Source of the DNA: Allobacillus halotolerans
Lineage (GTDB): Bacteria; Bacillota; Bacilli; Bacillales; Alkalibacillaceae
Reading direction: 5' to 3'
Length of the DNA stretch: 64,000 nucleotides
Assembly (NCBI RefSeq): GCF_018967645.1
Contig: NZ_JAHLZF010000003.1
Coordinates: 316-64,315, forward strand
Positions 26,377 through 34,089 of the stretch are shown here, in pieces. The notes beneath the pieces are model-generated. The model was not told the origin of the DNA. It saw only the letters and a program-made list of their open reading frames with translations, and ran no database searches. The position numbers and the translations under genes are program-made. Positions within the stretch are counted from its first letter, which is position 1. Each line of letters starts with the position of its first letter.

Positions 26377-26754
26377 ATGCGTTTATGGCACGAACAACTA
26401 ATCCCAGATCTACCAAGGCCTCAGCTGTTAGGTCAACATCGTGAATGTTGCGCATTACGTGGATTAGGATGGAAAAAGAAACACGCTACCGTAGATTATG
26501 TTTTCACCCATTCCCCTTATAAATTGTATCAGTATCATATGTTAGTCATCGAAGAGATGCAGCGTCGCGGTTATAAAAATGACCCGTTATGGGAGGATCC
26601 AACCTATCGCGGTAAAGCTTGTCCTCCATATGATCTAGCCGATATGAAGGTCGAGAGATTAACTAATCCTATTTATCCAGAACATGACACCGCCTACTTA
26701 AAGGAATGTAAAAATAACTTACTTGAGAAGGGTATTCGGTTGTCATATGAATGA
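26377..26754 (+). CDS. Pyrimidine-dimer DNA glycosylase-like protein (Pyr_excise / TIGR02328)
   Basis: This 125-aa protein begins MRLWHEQLIPDLPRPQLLGQ and continues with HRECCALRG and VDYVFTHSPYKLY, the hallmark of the Pyr_excise family related to T4 endonuclease V. ATG 26377 follows AAAGGTGA, 18 bp after the DUF1722 gene, so the two are co-transcribed. T4 endonuclease V uses its N-terminal Thr amine; here residue 2 is Arg, so identical chemistry is not assured. Confidence 0.8.
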   Translation: MRLWHEQLIPDLPRPQLLGQHRECCALRGLGWKKKHATVDYVFTHSPYKLYQYHMLVIEEMQRRGYKNDPLWEDPTYRGKACPPYDLADMKVERLTNPIYPEHDTAYLKECKNNLLEKGIRLSYE

Positions 26755-26866
26755 ACGATCATAACTTCAAGGAAATACCTAAACAAAAATCGTGATTTTT
26801 TCTCCATATTTTAAGGCTCATAGCTTATAACGACTATGCTAGTATCAAAATATGGAGTTGATAAAC

Positions 26867-27967
26867 ATGAATCAATCTGATTATTTATTACAAGAAGCTA
26901 CTAACTTTATTCATACATGCTACACCGAGCTTGGAATTCCTGAGGAAGAGCAAAATAAAAGAATTTCTGATATAGAAGATGAAATACATCGGACAGGTAC
27001 TTATGTTCATACAAGCTTGGAATTAACACATGGAGCAAAGATGGCTTGGCGCAATAATAATCGATGCATTGGCCGATTGCTTTGGGATACATTACACATT
27101 ATTGATGCACGACATATTCATACAGCAGAAGATGCATATGACAAACTTATCGAACACATTAACTTTGCAACAAATGATGGGAATATACGATCTACAATTA
27201 CCATTTTCCCACCAAGATTCGATGGAAAAGATCCAATGAGAATTTGGAATCACCAACTGCTACGTTATGCCGGATATGAATCCAATGGTGAAGTAATTGG
27301 TGATTCCACATCGATTGCTTTTACGAAAGAATGCGAACGTTTAGGGTGGTCAGGAGAGCAAACAAATTACGATATTCTCCCATTAGTTATTCAAGAGCTG
27401 GGACAGACACCTAAACTATTTGAAATACCTAAAAAGATCGTGAAAGAAGTTGAAATTATCCATCCTCAATTCGAGGAATTTAAGTCGTTAAATTTAAAAT
27501 GGTATGCTGTGCCGATTATATCTGATATGCGATTAGAAATAGGTGGTATTGATTACCCAATGGCACCATTTAACGGTTGGTATATGGGGACGGAAATAGG
27601 AGCGAGAAACCTCGCTGATGAAGATCGGTATAATGCACTTCCTAAAATAGCTGAAATAATGGGGCTCAACACAAATTCAGACCGTTCCCTTTGGATTGAT
27701 AAAGCTCTAGTGGAATTAAATATCGCTGTAATCTATTCTTTTGAAAAAGCTGGTGTCACGCTTGTCGACCATCATACGGCGGCAAAACAATTTAAAGCTT
27801 TTGAGAAGAAAGAAATGAAGCATAATCGTCCAGTTACAGGGAATCGGGCATGGCTCCTTCCACCGCTATCGTCAGCAACAACGCATATCTACCATAAACC
27901 GTATAAGAATGACATCGTCACGCCGAATTACTTTTATCAAGAAAAAGCATACGAGCCTACTACGTAA
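26867..27967 (+). CDS. nos: Bacterial nitric oxide synthase, oxygenase domain
   Basis: This 366-aa oxygenase oxidises arginine to citrulline and NO using cellular flavodoxin-type reductants. The haem-ligating Cys is in WRNNNRCIGRL (about 66). The substrate-binding Glu is in NGWYMGTEIGARNL. The pterin-side tail is WLLPPLSSATTHIYH. No reductase domain is attached, as usual in Gram-positives. I start at ATG 26867 behind GGAG. Linked roles in the family are defence against oxidative stress and antibiotics. Confidence 0.95.
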   Translation: MNQSDYLLQEATNFIHTCYTELGIPEEEQNKRISDIEDEIHRTGTYVHTSLELTHGAKMAWRNNNRCIGRLLWDTLHIIDARHIHTAEDAYDKLIEHINFATNDGNIRSTITIFPPRFDGKDPMRIWNHQLLRYAGYESNGEVIGDSTSIAFTKECERLGWSGEQTNYDILPLVIQELGQTPKLFEIPKKIVKEVEIIHPQFEEFKSLNLKWYAVPIISDMRLEIGGIDYPMAPFNGWYMGTEIGARNLADEDRYNALPKIAEIMGLNTNSDRSLWIDKALVELNIAVIYSFEKAGVTLVDHHTAAKQFKAFEKKEMKHNRPVTGNRAWLLPPLSSATTHIYHKPYKNDIVTPNYFYQEKAYEPTT

Positions 27968-27987
27968 ATTTTAATAGTAGATGAAAT

Positions 27988-28029
27988 AAAAAGAAGTGTT
28001 TCATAACAATAGGCGAAACACTTCTTTTT
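27988..28029. terminator. Bidirectional intrinsic terminator
   Basis: AAAAAGAAGTGTTTC pairs with GAAACACTTCTTTTT between nos and the convergent gene. Confidence 0.9.
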
Positions 28030-28044
28030 ATTTTTGTTTGAAGA

Positions 28045-28479
28045 CTACTGTTTATTCTCCCAATTAAACTCAGCGCTTTTTATAAAATCATATAATTCAT
28101 TTTTCCCCTTTACTTGATATATACCGTCGTCAAGGTCAACACACTCTTTACCTAACAAAATATGATAGCTACTTTCCTCAGTTTTAAGCGTGATAATATA
28201 CTCGACCGAGGGGGTTTTATTTGTTTCTTTCATCTCCATGCTTCTAGGTTTCTTTATAATGTTTTGAATTACTTCATCGGAAGTTGATTCAGTCCATTTG
28301 TGGTTAAGCATATCTTCAATTCTAACTTTCTCTACAACCGTATCGTTTGATAGTTCAGATGATATTACTGATTCATAAGTAGTTTGTTTACTCTGTTCGA
28401 TCATAAACCACGCTACCCCTAACACGACAACAAATGAAGTAACCAGAACTTTTTTCTTCAAATAACCTCTCCTTTTCAA
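28045..28479 (-). CDS. Membrane-anchored hypothetical protein (144 aa)
   Basis: The N-terminus is KKKVLVTSFVVVLGVAWFMI, a basic flank plus one membrane helix; the remaining 115 residues are polar and should lie outside the cell. AGGAG precedes the start. No known domain was recognised. It has a single Cys (LGKECVD). It is a lone gene. Confidence 0.6.
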   Translation of the reverse strand: MKRRGYLKKKVLVTSFVVVLGVAWFMIEQSKQTTYESVISSELSNDTVVEKVRIEDMLNHKWTESTSDEVIQNIIKKPRSMEMKETNKTPSVEYIITLKTEESSYHILLGKECVDLDDGIYQVKGKNELYDFIKSAEFNWENKQ

Positions 28480-28705
28480 AGCTTATATAATCGTATTAAT
28501 TATTTTTATTAAAACATACAATACATAATTACACAGCAGGTTTAATGTCAATGATTGATGATGTCACTTAGCTATCGACTTACATAAGATACTTCAAGTC
28601 ATTGTAAATGCACAATTTGTATCCAATCGTTTAATAACAGTAATCCTTGGAACGAAGTAAATTGCTCTCTACTTATGCTTATTTCTAAAGTTACGGAGGT
28701 ACTGT

Positions 28706-29200
28706 ATGATAAATTTTCATTCATTTTATGGAACAATTACGATGATCAGTGATTTTCCAATAGGTCAAGATGATGAGGAAGCAGGCTGCTATAAGATGAT
28801 GTCTGTCGAAAATAATTCAGGTGAGTTAGTTAATTTCGTTGTAACACCTTCAACTTATTTTGTAGATCACGTAGCGGTGAAAGTGGGAGATCGTGTAACC
28901 GGGTATTATGACGGTGATGCACCAACCATCCTCATATACCCTCCACAATACGAGGCACTTGTCATGGTTAAAGAGAACCAAAACCAACATGTAAAAGTTG
29001 ATTATTTTAATAGCCAGTTGGTGAGTAGCAACGGACAGCTAGCACTGAATATCTCTCCATATACACAAATTGTGTTAACCAATGGTCAGACATTTACACA
29101 ACCACCGAAAAATCGAGATTTAATTGTCATTTATGGACCTGCAACCTTTAGCATTCCTGCACAAACTACACCTTACAAAGTCATTGTATTATGTTTTTAA
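28706..29200 (+). CDS. Conserved-looking hypothetical protein (164 aa)
   Basis: This beta-rich protein starts MINFHSFYGTITMISDF. The repeated hydrophobic/polar alternation and the segments VKVGDRVTGYYD and LIVIYGPATFSI suggest a small OB- or beta-barrel-like fold in two similar halves. There is no signal peptide. ACGGAGG precedes ATG 28706. I do not recognise the family. Confidence 0.6.
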   Translation: MINFHSFYGTITMISDFPIGQDDEEAGCYKMMSVENNSGELVNFVVTPSTYFVDHVAVKVGDRVTGYYDGDAPTILIYPPQYEALVMVKENQNQHVKVDYFNSQLVSSNGQLALNISPYTQIVLTNGQTFTQPPKNRDLIVIYGPATFSIPAQTTPYKVIVLCF

Positions 29201-29212
29201 AAACTCGCCTAA

Positions 29213-29290
29213 CAGATAAATAGTTCACTTACCGTGGAGAAAATCTAAAATAACAATATATTTAGCATATCAATTGGTATGCTTTCTTTT
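29213..29290 (+). repeat. Dispersed intergenic repeat, copy C
   Basis: TAGTTCACTTACCGTGGAG and AAAAT (29221-29244) repeat the motif of 14394 and 15261. As in copy A, an AGCAT...ATGCT hairpin follows. The rest of the 377-bp gap to 29577 is very AT-rich, with a TTGACA at 29328 and a TTATCATAATGATAA palindrome but no gene. Confidence 0.55.
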
Positions 29291-29610
29291 ATTGTCATAC
29301 CAATGCTTTAACTATAATCGCACCCGCTTTGACATATAAATTCGCATTGATTTTATCATAATGATAATATTTATTGTAATCGTGTTATTTTGTCATTTAT
29401 TTACTATGTTAAACAACTGTGAATTACTATGTGAATTCGTATGTGATTTATTTATCCACTGATTTTTTTATTTATAAAAATTTTTCTGTCATCTGTAATC
29501 ATTTTTTGATTCCATATGTTAAAATGCAGGAAAATAACATAAATACTGAAATAACTTAATAATACTGAAATGATTTATTGCATAATCACTTTAGAAAAGT
29601 AGGGTTTAAT

Positions 29611-29895
29611 TTGAATTACGGTAAATGGTCTGCGATATTGGGAGTTATTTGTGCATTAACTATTTTTTCCTCTTATGCAGTTGCTCCAAAGCAACCCGAA
29701 GGTATGATGGTTGTTCTTATACAGATATTATTCTTCACTTCCATTGTCTCAGGAATACTTGGTTTAATTTTTAGTTTTATAAGTTTTAAAAAGAAAGAAA
29801 AAGGGTTTTTAAAGATGATAGCTCCCATAATAGTTATCTTAGTTATATTAACGTTTGTTATTTCATTCATTCTTACGGTATTTAGTTTTCTGTAA
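29611..29895 (+). CDS. Small membrane protein (94-105 aa)
   Basis: The protein has three predicted membrane helices (ILGVICALTIFSSYAV, LIQILFFTSIVSGILGLIFS, IVILVILTFVISFIL). It resembles DUF4190-like or PepSY-free small membrane proteins only in general shape. TTG 29611 has AGTAGGG ahead of it; a start at TTG 29578 is also open. It is the first of four tiny genes with related 3' hairpins. Confidence 0.5.
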   Translation: MNYGKWSAILGVICALTIFSSYAVAPKQPEGMMVVLIQILFFTSIVSGILGLIFSFISFKKKEKGFLKMIAPIIVILVILTFVISFILTVFSFL

Positions 29896-30017
29896 AAACC
29901 TCAAAAAGCGAATTTAATGTAAGGAATGATATTCATATAAAGGGCGCGCTAATTTAACAGTGCGTCCCTGCAGGGTCGTAACTTAGTCTTGATAAGTAAC
30001 GCAAAGGAGCGAAAAAA

Positions 30018-30281
30018 GTGTCTAATGATATTAAAGTCGAATTCGAAATAAAAGCATTCGGAGAAGAAGAAATAGATAATTATAATAATTCATTTAAGGG
30101 ATATGAGGTTGCAAGAAATAAGGTGTTATCAAAAGAAATAACATTGGGGGAACTTGAAAATTACATATCTTCCATCTTTAGAGAGGTAAAGGATGATTAT
30201 GGACAACAACCTGAACAACTAACTGCAAAAATCACCATTAGAGCAAAAGAAAATGAAGGTGAAATTACTTATCTCGGTTGA
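30018..30281 (+). CDS. Small acidic hypothetical protein (87 aa)
   Basis: The GTG start follows AAAGGAG. The chain is soluble and acidic, with a beta-alpha-beta look (IKVEFEIKAFGEEE, ... LTAKITIRAKE). No family was recognised. It is the second gene in the hairpin-separated run. Confidence 0.55.
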   Translation: MSNDIKVEFEIKAFGEEEIDNYNNSFKGYEVARNKVLSKEITLGELENYISSIFREVKDDYGQQPEQLTAKITIRAKENEGEITYLG

Positions 30282-30372
30282 GCCTTATCTATTCCTCAAT
30301 ACGAACGGGCGCAGTTGTAGAATAAGAAGTGCGCCTCTAACGGGGCAGGTTATAGAGCAGAGGTGATAATCA

Positions 30373-30735
30373 TTGAGAATATTTTTATTCGTTGTTTCTT
30401 ATGTTGTGTTAGATGTAATTAGTTCATTACTTTATGTCGGATTATTGCTGTTGCTTTTTAGTACAATGAAAAAAATATTTAATATGAACGAAGAAAAATG
30501 GAGCGCACTTTTTAAATACAGAAAAGGAAAAGGCTTATATTCTATAATGGTTTTTCCGTATTTATTGATGATTGCCATAATGTTCCCAGTATCTATGTTA
30601 GGGTTTGAATTGATTAACTTTGATTATAGAATTTTAGGTTATATAGCCGTGATTATGTTACCAACACTTATTCTATTACTAAATCTACCTAAACTTAAAG
30701 AAAGTATAGTAAATAAATACGCAGAAAGTTATTAA
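30373..30735 (+). CDS. Small membrane protein (120 aa)
   Basis: This TTG-started gene (AGAGGTGATAATC upstream) has four hydrophobic segments, a short central cytosolic loop NMNEEKWSALFKYRKGKG and a charged tail. No family was recognised. It is the third gene in the run, followed directly by a GCAAAAGGGCGCG hairpin. Confidence 0.55.
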   Translation: MRIFLFVVSYVVLDVISSLLYVGLLLLLFSTMKKIFNMNEEKWSALFKYRKGKGLYSIMVFPYLLMIAIMFPVSMLGFELINFDYRILGYIAVIMLPTLILLLNLPKLKESIVNKYAESY

Positions 30736-30817
30736 GCAAAAGGGCGCGTTTCTTTAATAAGAATTGCGCCTATTTTCTATATAAATATTTTTGTGTCTAT
30801 AAAGGAGAGGTGTAAGT

Positions 30818-30985
30818 TTGAAACAAATACCATTGATTTTATCATTTATTCTGTGCATTTTTGTAGCAATTTTAAATTTTTCGGAACACGACTTTTTTAA
30901 TGGCATGTTTATGGCTATTATTTCTTTACTTGTCCTAATCGAATTGGTGAGACAGTTAACAAATAAAAGTGAGGAGTCTAGTTAA
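30818..30985 (+). CDS. Tiny two-helix membrane protein (55 aa)
   Basis: This TTG-started gene lies behind an excellent AAAGGAGAGGTG site. It has two hydrophobic helices (IPLILSFILCIFVAIL and MFMAIISLLVLIELV) and a short polar tail ending KSEESS. It is the fourth gene of the run. The strong binding site is the main evidence that it is real. Confidence 0.55.
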   Translation: MKQIPLILSFILCIFVAILNFSEHDFFNGMFMAIISLLVLIELVRQLTNKSEESS

Positions 30986-31031
30986 GCAATCGGGCGCGAT
31001 TGTTGCATAACAGCATTAATATATTAAAAAG

Positions 31032-31059
31032 TCGCTCAATTGATATGAGCGATTTTTTT
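31032..31059 (+). terminator. Terminator closing the run of tiny genes
   Basis: TCGCTCA pairs with TGAGCGA, followed by seven T residues. Confidence 0.85.
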
Positions 31060-31072
31060 CGTTCTAAAGTCA

Positions 31073-31118
31073 TACTTCACTTTTGGTGGAGAAATAGTGA
31101 ACTACTAATGCAAATAGC
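31073..31118 (+). repeat. Dispersed intergenic repeat, diverged copy D
   Basis: TTCACTTTTGGTGGAGAAA matches TTCACTTACCGTGGAGAAA of copies B and C at most positions. It is followed by TAGTGAACTACT, the inverse of AGTAGTTCACTA, as if two copies met head to head. Confidence 0.45.
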
Positions 31119-31245
31119 ATTAAAATCGCACTGTTTTCCCAGGGATTTTTGTAATACAAATAACAATGGTATTAACAGTATACTTACCTAGCAGACGAGT
31201 TATTTTTATTGCTTATTTCGATAAGAATGCTCACAAAACAAATCT

Positions 31246-31872
31246 TTAATAAGCAATTCCTACACGTTTGCGAATAAATGTATCGTCTGAAAGCTGGCTA
31301 TAAGCAAAGGCTGCTGTGTCCTGAACCGAAATTTTCCTTCCGTCTACGGGCAGCGTCTCTGCTTCCACACGATAATCCCCTACTTCTTCTCCTTCAGGCA
31401 AATACGTCGGACAAACAACTGTCCAATCAAGGTCTGATTCTTTCAAAAGCTCATATGCTGCAGCATGATCCTCGGCTGCAGTCGTTGTTTTCCGCTTCGA
31501 CTCACTCGATTGAAACCGGTAAATGCTAGGGTTTACTCTGCTATTTAAAATCCCCGCCGTTCCAATCGTAATATATCTTTTCACATGATAATCATTCATG
31601 AGTTGAATGATCATTGGTGTGTAGCGAGAGAGCACGTTGTTTTTATCTGTGTTTAGCGCACTTACAACCGCTTCGACAGGTATTATAGTCATCGCTTTTT
31701 CCAATGCTTCTGCATCGAGCACATCGCCTTGCACGATATATAAATGCGGATGGTCTAGCATTATCTTCTCAGGCGATCGAACAAGAGTCACCACTTCATG
31801 CCCATCTTGCAACATTTTTTCGAGTAAGGCAGTTCCAACTCGCCCTGTTGCACCGAGTAGTAATATTTTCAC
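31246..31872 (-). CDS. NAD(P)-binding NmrA/atypical-SDR protein
   Basis: This 208-aa protein has the atypical Rossmann motif GATGRVGTALLEKML, GDVLDAEAL and the C-terminal LDWTVVCPTYL pattern of NmrA-like/BVR-B-like (YwnB) proteins. The start is GTG behind GGAGGGA. It may be a reductase or a redox sensor. A lone gene. Confidence 0.85.
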   Translation of the reverse strand: MKILLLGATGRVGTALLEKMLQDGHEVVTLVRSPEKIMLDHPHLYIVQGDVLDAEALEKAMTIIPVEAVVSALNTDKNNVLSRYTPMIIQLMNDYHVKRYITIGTAGILNSRVNPSIYRFQSSESKRKTTTAAEDHAAAYELLKESDLDWTVVCPTYLPEGEEVGDYRVEAETLPVDGRKISVQDTAAFAYSQLSDDTFIRKRVGIAY

Positions 31873-31941
31873 ACTCTTCCCTCCTCTTTGCTTATAGACC
31901 TAGTACTTAGTAGTTTAGCGGAAGAGTACAATAAGTAAAAA

Positions 31942-31968
31942 GAAAGAGACTTCCAAAGAGTCTCTTTC
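31942..31968 (-). terminator. Terminator behind gbsR
   Basis: AAAGAGACT pairs with AGTCTCTTT, with a T-run on the minus strand. Confidence 0.8.
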
Positions 31969-31981
31969 CATACGATCTTTT

Positions 31982-32548
31982 CTATTCTTCATCTACAGGG
32001 ATATAATCAAAGATTTCACCTGATTTCGTCAGCTTCGTGAGCTTTTCCAACCATCGGTAATAGACTCTAGCATCTTCAAGTTGTTGATAATCCAATTCAG
32101 CCTTTTCTCTTAATGCTTCATCTGTCTCAGGGTCCTCGATTACTTCTTTCAGTTGTTCCTGGGCTTTTTTCAAGCTAACCAAATACATATTCACTTCACG
32201 TTCCCACTTCATGCCATAGAAATGAGAAAAATAATTGAAAAAATTCTTTTCAGCAATGAATGAATCCTTTCTCGATCCCTTCTGCCATACCTTTTTAACG
32301 ATATTAATATCTTGCAGCTTGCGGACGGAAGTGCTCATGCTCGGTTTACTCATACCGAGTGCGTCTTTCATTTCATCTAATGTAATCGGTTCGTGTTTAA
32401 AATACATGGTTGCGTACAAACGCCCTACTGCAGGAGTAACACCATACAAGTCCATCGTTTCTGATATCGTATTAATCATCATCCGTTCAACCTGTTCAAT
32501 CTTTTCTTGAGCATTTCCATTGTGTGAGTCATTCCGTTTTTCTTCCAT
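31982..32548 (-). CDS. gbsR: GbsR-type choline-sensing repressor
   Basis: This 188-aa protein is a GbsR-group (MarR-like) regulator: VGRLYATMYFKHEPITLDEM leads into a winged helix with LGMSKPSMSTSVRKL, then a long helical C-terminus. In B. subtilis GbsR senses choline and represses gbsAB and opuB. Here gbsR is followed at 32764-37425 by a betaine binding protein gene, betB and betA, with a shared AT-rich motif in front of each. The same 25-bp motif lies before gbsR (32637-32661), so autoregulation is likely. Confidence 0.88.
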   Translation of the reverse strand: MEEKRNDSHNGNAQEKIEQVERMMINTISETMDLYGVTPAVGRLYATMYFKHEPITLDEMKDALGMSKPSMSTSVRKLQDINIVKKVWQKGSRKDSFIAEKNFFNYFSHFYGMKWEREVNMYLVSLKKAQEQLKEVIEDPETDEALREKAELDYQQLEDARVYYRWLEKLTKLTKSGEIFDYIPVDEE

Positions 32549-32636
32549 GGTGGCACCTCTTTTTTGTATATTGCACTTGAGTTATTCACGCGAGTAAGGA
32601 AGCCTATATAGAATATTGCATATGTTAGTATGTTTA

Positions 32637-32661
32637 TTTAGTTTGTTAAGTACAAATTGAA
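32637..32661. promoter_or_regulatory. Putative GbsR operator before gbsR
   Basis: The 25 bases containing TTTAGTTTGTTAAGTACAAA match 21 of 25 positions of the reverse complement of 34041-34065, upstream of betB. A 15-base core TTTATTTAGTTTGTT (32633-32647) recurs exactly, inverted, at 35667-35681 before betA. Confidence 0.6.
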
Positions 32662-32720
32662 TGTTTCTTTTATTTTATAATTAGTATGGCAAAGAAGCAA
32701 GCTAAAATCAGCACTTCATA

Positions 32721-32755
32721 AAAGAGACGATCCTCTTAGTGAGAACCGTCTCTTT
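32721..32755 (-). terminator. Terminator behind the betaine binding protein gene
   Basis: AAAGAGACG pairs with CGTCTCTTT with an inner CTCT/GAGA stem on the minus strand. Confidence 0.8.
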
Positions 32756-32763
32756 ACCTCTAT

Positions 32764-33663
32764 TTATTTCATCCACTCATCAACGACATCCTGATTTTCT
32801 TCTATCCATTTTTCAGCACCTTTTAGTGGATTGTCTTCGTTTTCTTTCGTTTGGATCATTAAATCACCCAACTGATCATCATTCAGCTTAAAGTTCATCA
32901 ACCATTTGCTGACATCTTCATGATCTGAGTCGAAACCATCACGAGTTGCCATATAAATTTTCTCTACTTCACCAAAGGTCTTTTTCGGATCGTCTAAGAA
33001 TTTTAGATCTACTTCAGAGAAAATGTAATGTGGCTTCCATAGTGGCGCAACAATCGGTTCTTCATCTTCGACTGCGAGTCTAATTGATGAAATCATTGCC
33101 GCTGTACTGCTTGCTGATAAATTGTAATCAAGACCATATTCATCAATAACTTCCTGTGCAACAATCATCGTACCTGCTCCAGATTCAAAGCCAATGATTT
33201 CCCCATTGAACTTGTCTTTATTTGCATTCAAATCTTCAATACTATTGATATCTTCCATATATGTTGGAACAACCAACCCAACTCTACCATTATCATACCA
33301 TGGTTCTTCAAAGAAATTGGCTTGATCTTTAAACTCTTCATAGTAACTCTTGTCTTGGACAGGCAACCAGATCTCAGGTGCGATATCTAATTCTCCTGCT
33401 CCTAACGCAGCCATTTGTGGCCCCATTTCAAGCAACTTCAAATCCACTGTATACCCTTCATCTTCTAATAGAGCTTTCCATAGATTTGTAACGGCAATAT
33501 TTTCAGGCCAATTAATTTGTCCGATCGTAATTGTTCCTTTGTCTTCCTCTGACCCATTCGAGTCTTCATCTGATTCTGCATCCGAGCTCGTTGAACCACA
33601 TGCCGCCAGTACTAAAAATATTGTCGCCATTAAAGTGAATAGACTTATACGTTTAACATTCAT
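32764..33663 (-). CDS. Glycine betaine/choline ABC binding lipoprotein, lobe-swapped type
   Basis: This 299-aa lipoprotein (lipobox LAACG) belongs to the OpuAC superfamily but has the lobes in the other order: IGQINWPENIAVT...PEIWLPVQDKSYY first, then IIGFESGAGTMI...APLWKPHYIF. This circular permutation is known between OpuAC and ProX/ChoX-like proteins. No permease or ATPase gene is adjacent. The upstream region carries the TTTGTTAAATAAAA motif shared with betB, so it is probably choline-regulated by GbsR. Confidence 0.85.
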   Translation of the reverse strand: MNVKRISLFTLMATIFLVLAACGSTSSDAESDEDSNGSEEDKGTITIGQINWPENIAVTNLWKALLEDEGYTVDLKLLEMGPQMAALGAGELDIAPEIWLPVQDKSYYEEFKDQANFFEEPWYDNGRVGLVVPTYMEDINSIEDLNANKDKFNGEIIGFESGAGTMIVAQEVIDEYGLDYNLSASSTAAMISSIRLAVEDEEPIVAPLWKPHYIFSEVDLKFLDDPKKTFGEVEKIYMATRDGFDSDHEDVSKWLMNFKLNDDQLGDLMIQTKENEDNPLKGAEKWIEENQDVVDEWMK

Positions 33664-33771
33664 TAATTACAAACACCTTTCCCTTTTTGTTTTTTAATTA
33701 CATCTAGATCGAATACTCTTTTATTATAAGCGTGTATTGATTTCAACAGATGATACGCTTCATCGCCTCCC

Positions 33772-33792
33772 TTTGTTAAATAAAATAAATTT
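33772..33792. promoter_or_regulatory. Putative GbsR operator before the betaine binding protein gene
   Basis: TTTGTTAAATAAAA (33772-33785) is identical to the reverse complement of the betB site. The 425-bp region 33664-34089 holds this and the betB site; a TATAAT on the minus strand near 33720 may be the -10 box. Confidence 0.55.
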
Positions 33793-34039
33793 ATTAAATT
33801 TTTTCTTAACAAATTATTCATATCTTATAGGTTAAAGAAATATTTTCTTTTGTCAAATCAATATTCTGTTTTTTTCCTGCTTCCTTGTTGTTCTAGAAGT
33901 AACGAGACAAATTTTAAGTTTTTCAATAGGTTATTCAAAAACGTAGTCATTGCGGTACATGGCAAGCAAATGACCAATCTCCCTCAACTATGATTTGACA
34001 ACGAAATTAAATCACTGTTAGGATTAGTTTATTAGAAAC

Positions 34040-34065
34040 GTTAAATTTTTATTTAACAAACTTAA
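34040..34065. promoter_or_regulatory. Putative GbsR operator before betB
   Basis: GTTAAATTTTTATTTAAC (34040-34057) is a perfect 7-4-7 inverted repeat, followed by AAACTTAA. It lies 25-50 bp before the betB start. Confidence 0.65.
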
Positions 34066-34089
34066 CGTTATTCGTATAGGAGTGATGAT

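Larger units (their letters stand above)
29942..30998 (+). repeat. Recurrent GGGCGC hairpins between tiny genes
   Basis: After successive small genes a GGGCGC...GCGCC-type stem appears: 29942-29968, 30307-30336 and 30742-30770. A half copy (CGGGCGCG) lies at 30991. In the last two cases the motif starts GCAA immediately after the stop codon. The loops contain TTTAATAAGAAT-like text. T-runs are missing, so ordinary terminators are unlikely. Confidence 0.6.

Noticed and set aside
29942..30998. True integron cassette array
   Set aside because: No integrase gene or canonical attC core sites are present; only the cassette-like layout is kept as a finding.
31000..31191. 63-aa plus-strand open frame
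   Set aside because: It spans a terminator (31032-31059) and a dispersed repeat copy, and has no ribosome binding site.
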